Of a DNA stretch of 64,000 nucleotides, positions 58,029 to 64,000 are shown in pieces. Below the pieces are notes generated by a model that worked only from the letters and a program-made list of their open reading frames with translations, did not search any database and had not been told where the DNA came from. Both the position numbers and the translations under genes were made by a program. The DNA comes from Orientallactaga sibirica (lineage: Eukaryota > Chordata > Mammalia > Rodentia > Dipodidae). The stretch lies in NCBI GenBank assembly GCA_036365145.1, contig JAEOAD010000029.1:25289001-25353000 (forward strand), in the 5' to 3' direction. Position 1 is the stretch's first letter. Each line of letters starts with the position of its first letter.

Positions 58029-58518
58029 TTGGTACTGAAGAGTGGGGCCATTGCTGAACTCATCATGTGATGGATAAGCTTTTGGAACTGGTTAGTGGGA
58101 GGAAGATTGAAGAGTTTGGAACTTTTGGCTAGAAAAACTTTCAAATAGTTCTAAGTAGAGTTTAATGAGTTGTTCTAATGTGAATCTCAAAGGCAAGGTC
58201 AGAAGGAATGTGGATAGTGGACACACATTTTGTGAGTTTTCATAGGAGGGGTTTTATCAGGAACTAGGCTAGAAGCCATTCAAGTGATGTTCTGCAAAGT
58301 ATCTGGCTTCATTCTACCCATGTCCTCAGAAGTTGTATGTGGTTGAATTCAAATGTAATGGACTAATTTGTTTGGCTGTGGAAACTCATGACAGGATAAC
58401 ATTCAAGCTGTGTCATTAATGTTACTACTCACTGCTCTTATCTAATTCTATAAGGGAAAACAAGGAAGTGGATAAAAAGATATGAACATTCTATCTTGAC
58501 AAAGAAAATGCAAATTTA
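58029..58518 (+). other. MaLR internal region, start
   Basis: 'ttggtactgaagagtggggc' at 58,030-58,049 resembles the primer region of the young MaLR at 32.96 kb (TGGTACCGAGGAGTG). The following text has no gag-pol and no long frame. No 3' LTR is found downstream before the B1. Confidence 0.5.
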
Positions 58519-58694
58519 AAGCTGGGTGTGGTAGCACATGCCTTTAATCCCAGCACTTGGGAGGCAGAGGTAGGAGGATCACTATGAGTTTGAGGCCACC
58601 CTGAGACTACATAGTGAATTCCAGGTCAGCTTACTTTGAAAAAAAAAAAAAGAAGAAAGAAAGAAAGAAAAGAAAAGAAAAGAAAGGAAGAAAA
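58519..58694 (+). repeat. B1-like SINE with A/GAAA tail
   Basis: 'aaagctgggtgtggtagcac' to 'aattccaggtcagc', missing the last 20 or so bases of the monomer before the A-tail, which has turned into (GAAA)n/(AAAAG)n. Confidence 0.9.
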
Positions 58695-58984
58695 TGAAAA
58701 CTTAAAATTGTGAAAAGTCAAGTGCTAAAACAGAGACTATGTTTCTATGTTTGTTAAAGATGTTAGCGTCACGAAACTTAGTTCTCTGCACATGAAAAAG
58801 AGGAAAGGTCCCCTGAGGGCACTACCCCAGCCATCAAAGGATTCATCTTGTGGAAGTCCTATATTTGAAAGGATTGTGAGAATGCCAGAACCCTTTGGAG
58901 CCCAGATGATTCTATTGTAATCCTCAGATACCCAGAAACTATAAGGTTTGCTGTTTGCTGGGTTTCAGTTTTCCTATAATCCAA

Positions 58985-59962
58985 TCTTTTCTTTTTAAAT
59001 TTTTTCTTCTCTTTATATTTTCTTTCTTTTTTTATTAAGAACATGCTTTGTATGGACACATCATGTATTGATGCCATCATCTTCCTACTCCCTGCCCCCA
59101 ATCCACTGAAGGCACACCTCACTTGGGTTGCCAGTATTGCCCATGGGGTTGTGGGTCATGCTTTGTGAGAGCAGACGTTAGTCATTGGTTGTTGGGGGCA
59201 GGGAGGATGCCTCTGTGTATGCTTTCTCGACCTGTGGCTCTTACAATCTTCCATCGCCTCTTCTGCAAAATTCCCTGAGTTGTGGTGTGTCTGTTTTTTT
59301 TTTTTTTTTTTTTTAAGTTTTATTTATTTACTTATTAGAGACAGAGAAAGGGAGAGAGACAGAGGGAGGGGGAGAGAGAGAAAGGGTGCACCAGGGCCTC
59401 TAGCCACTGCAAATGAACTCCAGATGCATGTGCCTGGGCTTATGTGGGTACTGGGGAATTGAGCCTTGAACCAGGGTCCTTAGGCTTCACAGGCAAGCGT
59501 TTAACCTCCAAGCCATCTCTCCAGGTGTGTCTGTTTTAAGTCTACTTCAGTATTAAGAGGTTCTGGGTTTCTGCTTTGGTATTTGTTGAGTATCCTCAGC
59601 ATCTATTTCTGTCACCCTGATGCGAATTGTCAGGCTTGTCATAGAAAGATCATTATTGTTCAACTCATCAACTCCTCTGTGGTTTCACCTGAGTCTTGGA
59701 TGAAGTGTGAAGGGTTGTCTACCTCCTTGGGTCTCACTACCTTCTGCAAAAGAAGAAAAAATTCTTCAATGGAGAATGAACTCAGCATAGGTAAATGGAA
59801 TAAGTATGGTCAATTTACAGACAATTTGATAGATGTAGCCTCTCTATTGGCCAATTGGAGACCATAATCTTGGTCTCCATGGGCTTTACACCTGGTTCCC
59901 AGTTCTAGCCATGGGTTCTTTCAACCAAGTGATCTCTTAGCCAATCAGAAAGACAAATGCAA
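58985..59962 (-). mobile_element. L1 3' UTR (older type), split by a DIP SINE
   Basis: The reverse complement matches the 3' UTR of the long L1 at 42.27-43.05 kb in order: 'gcagaagaggcgatggaaga', 'acccacaaccccatgggcaa' and, beyond the SINE, 'gaaggtagtgagacccaagg'. The A-tail is at the low-coordinate end (58,985-59,040). It is 5'-truncated with no ORF2, and is the only minus-strand L1 clearly seen here. Confidence 0.8.
59298..59523 (-). repeat. DIP-type SINE inside the minus-strand L1
   Basis: Poly-T then TTTATTTATTTA, GA tract, body and head complement ending 'ccatctctcca'. Target duplication GGTGTGTCTGTTTT (59,284-59,297 and 59,524-59,537). The body lacks about 15 bp around the 'cacaaggtggc' segment. 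Confidence 0.93.
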
Positions 59963-62689
59963 TTTATGAGAGGGAACCTTAAGATTTTGTATAAAGTAAC
60001 AGAGTTTACATGTGAAATATTCACAACAAAAGTGAAACGAAAACTGCTTTCAGTATGACAGCAATATATTTGAGAAACTCATCCAAAATGATACTTTTTA
60101 TACTCAAACAGCTACATGCAAACTTTAAGAGTGTCAGAGTTAAAGTGAAGGAAAATTTGTTCCTTATGCTTAATGCAAACAACACAGAGTATATCATTTA
60201 GAAACATCAAAATATTTTGGGAAGGAAGAATGAGCTTCCATTTATCTCATAATTTCAATTATTTTAGAAAGCCACTTCCTTTCTCTGGGAACAGACCTCT
60301 TATTGGCAAATGGAATGCCATGAGCACTTACTACATAGGGGCTTCTGTAACAAATGTATACAAGCACCTATTTCCTGAATCCCCAGAGGAGGGGTTTCAG
60401 AACACTGGGGACACTAAAATCCACAAGTGATGAAGGCTCTGTTACAAAACACTTTAGTATTATATTTATCCTGGTTATAGCCTCCCATGTAATTTCAAAT
60501 ATTACTAGCTTGCTTGTATTAGATTGTATGTATTTTAATTTTATTTTCATATTTAGTTGAATTCACATATTTTATATTGTACATTGTATTTATATTAATA
60601 CAGTATAAATGCTATAGCACTAATCACTATTCTGCATTGTATAAGGAATAAAAATAAGAAACCAGGCTGCCATATTCAAGACAGAAACAAGATTTTATTT
60701 TTTTAAAAAACAACAGTATTTACATAGAAATGTGCATCTAAAATCTACATTTATATGTAGTTGACTAAAAAGTTGCATAATCTTAAGATATGGACATCTG
60801 TTTATTATCCTTTCAAAACTGGAAGAGCTCACTGTGAACCCTCACACAATGAATGATGAGAGTCAAGCATTTCTATAGACACTGTTCCTTAAAGGTTGTA
60901 CTTATGACCTTAAATGAAGTCATCCCGAAACAATGATATGTTGTTTCAAATGAACATGCATGCCAGAGAAAAGAGAGAGAAGTTTGGTTTCGTCCTTTCT
61001 AAGCCAGAAAAGTGGCAGTCTGATTACTTCATTATTTGAAGTTTAGGTGGGATGCACAGCTCTCACTACATTATGTAAAATCAATAGATCTCAACTTTAT
61101 TCCCAGATTCCATTCCCCTGAATTAGCAATATATATTATTTTCTTATTATTATTACCTTAAATTTTCTTTCTGAGTTCTCTGTTCAAATGTTAAGTACAG
61201 CAATCAATTCAGGTAAGGTATTGAGAATGCCTTCTTATAGAACTCAGGCCTCCCTAAATATGAAACTTCAGGCTAATAACACTGTCAGAATTGCAGCAGA
61301 GGCAGCATAAATTCACCCATTACACTTAACATTTTCCAACATAACTCACATTCAGGGCCCTTTAGTGTGGGGGTTTGCGTACTTAAATCCCTCCTTTCCA
61401 GGGCTGTATTGAATAAAATGCTGGTCTCTTCAATTCCTTCTGGAAATATCACACTACCCATTAGAATACCCACTCTGATTTGTATTCTTTGTATTAGCAG
61501 CACATTTCACAACTGATAATCTTCCATTTGGAGTGTGGATCTTCTTGTTATCCACACTCAGGACTGTAGGACAAGTTACAATCAGACTTCTTTTTGTTGT
61601 TTTTTCCAACTACAAAGAAAATGGCTCATGTCAGTGAATGTTAATGTGCAGCTCTAATTCGATTTTATTGCTTAGTCTTCTCTTTCAGTTCCCCGAGGCA
61701 CAGTCTCAAAATTGTTTACCAACTGCTGCATACAATTACAATCACTATGTATTCTAATAATATAATGAAGAAACAAAGAACATGCCAGAAGGTCCATGTT
61801 TCACTGGGATTTAGAGGAAGAGTTCATTGTTCTGTTTTTTAAAATTATTTTTCTTTTATTGTTCTTATTTTCTTTGTGTTTACCCTAATCAGGAAGTGTC
61901 AAGTGTAAGAAATACTGTTCCTTCCTCATATTCCTCACCTACAAATTTTGGTGTTCATAGAACTCAGTCCTTGAATAATATTCATCCCATGCTCCCTTCA
62001 TCATGAGTTCTCAAACTCCACTGTCAATCACAACACACAAAAGTTACAAAGAATTTTAGTGTTTGCACCAGACTGTTCTAAAGATCTAAGCAATATCCCA
62101 AGCAAAGCTTTTCTGCTGAACTTCTGAGTGCAATTTGCTGTATGCAATCTTTAAAAAAAAAAAAAAAAAGATTCAATAAGAATCTTATTTGTGCTACTTC
62201 AGCATATATCGGGACTGGACTTGTTCCCCACCACCAGCCTCCTCAGTTCTAGTCTATATGGCATGCTCTCCTCAGTACTGTTCAGTACTCAGTGTCTGTT
62301 TAGCGCCACATCTTTTTTACTAGATAGAAATAACAGTGACTTCCAACTTACCAAACCGTCCTACTCTGCAGATCAGTTCTCTTTTTCAGATGTGAGCCTC
62401 AATCAGATGGAACAGTGTTGGTACAGTCTTCACTGTATTTTCTATTTCCAGAGGACCTTCATAGTAATGGTTTTATTGTTTTGTGTCCCATTATTTTGTA
62501 TCAACATATTCAAACACATGGAACATAATGCTTACTATAAACTCTTGAAATTCCAGGACTAATTCCTTATATATCATTCATTCTAGGATACTTCTTTTTT
62601 TTTTTTTTACAACAATTAACACTTTTAGTGCTCATATGACTGGAATCATTTTATGTGACACATACATGTATACATTAACTATGTAGATA
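59963..62689. other. Unassigned DNA, 2.7 kb
   Basis: Longest repeat-poor stretch in the window. No exon with convincing motif or splice sites. Frame 62,191-62,562 (plus, 123 codons) and 61,285-61,503 (minus, 72 codons) are open but unrecognised. A minus-strand AATAAAATCTTG at about 60,690 could be read as a polyadenylation signal, without other support. Confidence 0.4.
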
Positions 62690-62822
62690 TAATAATTATT
62701 CCCATTTTGCAAATAATACAAAAGCACATAATGTAGCTGAATCAAGATTATACAGCTAATAAATGTTGCCCCTAGGATTGGAATCCAAGCAGGCTGCTTC
62801 CAGAGTCTGCAAGTTTCACACA
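62690..62822 (-). repeat. MIR SINE (minus)
   Basis: 'attattcccattttgcaaat', 'gattatacagctaataaatg', 'aggattggaatccaagcag' and 'gcttccagagtctgc' are the MIR core on the reverse strand in correct order. It is the best-preserved MIR in the window. Confidence 0.75.
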
Positions 62823-62875
62823 TATGTTTTTTGACACAAATCTATAGTGAGAAGAATGTGTATTCACTACTGTTC

Positions 62876-63150
62876 TTATCTTTGGGATAAAGCAAATAAA
62901 AGAGGAAAGATTTTATTTTGGCAGCCCACTTAGAAAGCTATGGTCCATCATAGCAGAAAAGGCATGGAGGAGTCTGAGACTGTGACAACAAGAACTTACT
63001 CATAGCTGGGCAAATTGGGAAACAGTGAAAGATGAATGCTGGTGCTCAGCTACCTTTCTCCTATATGCCTGTATTACTTTTTATTCAGCTTAGGACTGTA
63101 GCATATGGGATAATGGCAATCATATTCAGAATAGGTTCCTCTTGACAATT
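62876..63150 (-). mobile_element. MaLR-like LTR, third copy of the 57.7-kb family
   Basis: Reverse complement shows 'gtagctgagcaccagcattc', 'atctttcactgtttccc', 'gccaaaataaaatctttcct' (polyadenylation region). Colinear with 52,985-53,310 and 57,692-58,028 but with a more degraded 5' part. Confidence 0.55.
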
Positions 63151-63837
63151 GTTTTTAAATACTTTTAAGTAATGATATTATAATGTATAAAAGAAAGAAC
63201 TGAAATTAATAGGATTTCTTGAATCTACTGTCCATAATGAATTTGCAAATAGTCATTACAAATGTAGAAACTACCGATACAAACAAAAAATAGTTAACAT
63301 GTTTTTGGTGTACATACTTGACTGCATACTTTTTTTCCCTTACTTCTTTTCATGTCACCATAGATAAATATCACACTCCACAATCTGTCCATTTCAGAAT
63401 AGGTGTTTTGCTTCCTTTTAGACTTCCTTTTTTGAACATTGAAACCACTCCTCCATTAAGCAGGAGCATCTAATTAAGGCATCTAAATGTTATACAGCTT
63501 TATGATTCAAGAAATCAACTGGGGCCTGAGTAATAGGTTATGTGCAACCTGGGATTTTCATCTAATGGAAACATATGTAAGACAGTGACAAGGGAAAAGC
63601 AGATCACTCTGTTGGATTCTACAGCAGTTAGTGAGGAAAATGTGTCTAAAGCTGACCCATTTTATTGTCACTTACACAGTCAAATATTTGAACACTTAGG
63701 ATCAAAAATTTACTCTGGAAAAATTTGGTTTTAGAGTTCTAAAATATAATTTTTGCAGTTTTCCTGAAAGATCTCAAGGTAAAGATGAAGATATAGGAGT
63801 CCTTCCTTTCTTTTCATTTATTTACATTTTTTCTCTT
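63151..63837. other. Unassigned DNA
   Basis: No recognised feature. Frame 63,540-63,734 has no known motif. Confidence 0.35.
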
Positions 63838-64000
63838 TTGGGTTTGCATAGGTGCATGTGCATGACTGTGTGTTGATGTATGCATACAAGTGGAGGCCAT
63901 AGAGTGACCTCAAGTGTCATTTATCAAGCACCATCAATTGGTTTTTGTTTAACTGAAACAGGGTCTTTCACAAGTCTGGGACACACCAAATACGTCAGAC
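63838..64000 (-). repeat. B4-like SINE, cut by the window end
   Basis: 'gtgcatgtgcatgactgtgt', 'aagtggaggccatagagtga' and 'aaacagggtctttcacaag' correspond to the 3' half of a B4 on the minus strand. The head lies beyond 64,000. Confidence 0.6.

Noticed and set aside
60680..60760. Minus-strand AATAAA-like signal suggesting a gene 3' end
   Set aside because: A single hexamer in AT-rich DNA, with no upstream coding sequence or known 3' UTR recognised.
61285..61503. 72-codon minus frame with protein-like text
   Set aside because: It briefly looked like an exon of a receptor ectodomain, but no motif could be aligned with confidence and no matching exons flank it.
62191..62562. 123-codon open frame on the plus strand in a repeat-poor stretch
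   Set aside because: Composition rich in Ser, Phe and Leu, typical of translated AT/CT-rich DNA, with no recognisable motif.

Overview
This is nuclear DNA from a rodent, most likely a jerboa (Dipodidae, Jaculus-like). The main evidence is about nineteen copies or fragments of a tRNA-derived SINE. It has a head like 'ggctggagagatggcttagc', a body containing 'gccagatgcacaaggtggc', and a CT-repeat/AAATAAATAAATA tail. I recognise this as the DIP family of the B2 superfamily. It is accompanied by a B1-like SINE carrying the variant 'gaggccaccctgaaactac', by B4-type composites, and by several rodent MaLR LTRs. The species call rests on recall of these families, because no database could be searched.

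I see no host protein-coding exon, tRNA, rRNA or CRISPR array that I can defend. The window is AT-rich and repeat-dense, and fits a gene desert or a very long intron. The open frames present are retrotransposon relics, low-complexity translations or chance. The identified sequence is almost all transposable-element strata of different ages, often nested.

Layout. 1-21.5 kb: unique AT-rich DNA with scattered DIP, B1 and B4 SINEs, old L1 relics (about 2.9-3.4, 8.1-8.9 and 9.7-10.5 kb), three solo MaLR-type LTRs (12.8, 16.1, 18.1 kb) and microsatellites. 21,586-28,580: a class I (gamma-like) endogenous retrovirus with two LTRs, a 5-bp target duplication, a His-tRNA-type primer binding site, and relics of gag, pol RNase H and env TM. 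Most of gag-pol is missing, and a block of L1 ORF2 sits in its place. 31.0-43.05 kb: one long, old L1 in plus orientation with 5' UTR, ORF1, ORF2 and 3' UTR. It has been split by a very young MaLR (31,373-33,359, LTRs apparently identical), four DIP SINEs, two B1 SINEs and the 3' end of a younger L1. 43-49 kb: an inverted MIR pair, an ancient L1M 3' end, and DIP, B4 and MER5A-like fragments. 49.2-52.5 kb: an ancient MLT1-type MaLR interrupted by a DIP SINE and by two L1 3' ends in tandem. 52.9-64 kb: more old LTRs (53.0, 57.7, 62.9 kb), a minus-strand L1 3' end split by a SINE (59.0-59.96 kb), a MIR (62.7 kb) and a B4 running off the window end.

No genes act together here. The value of the window is the insertion chronology. 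The young MaLR inside an old L1 is the best candidate for recent activity, and the retrovirus/L1 chimera is the most unusual structure. I found no credible new coding system.
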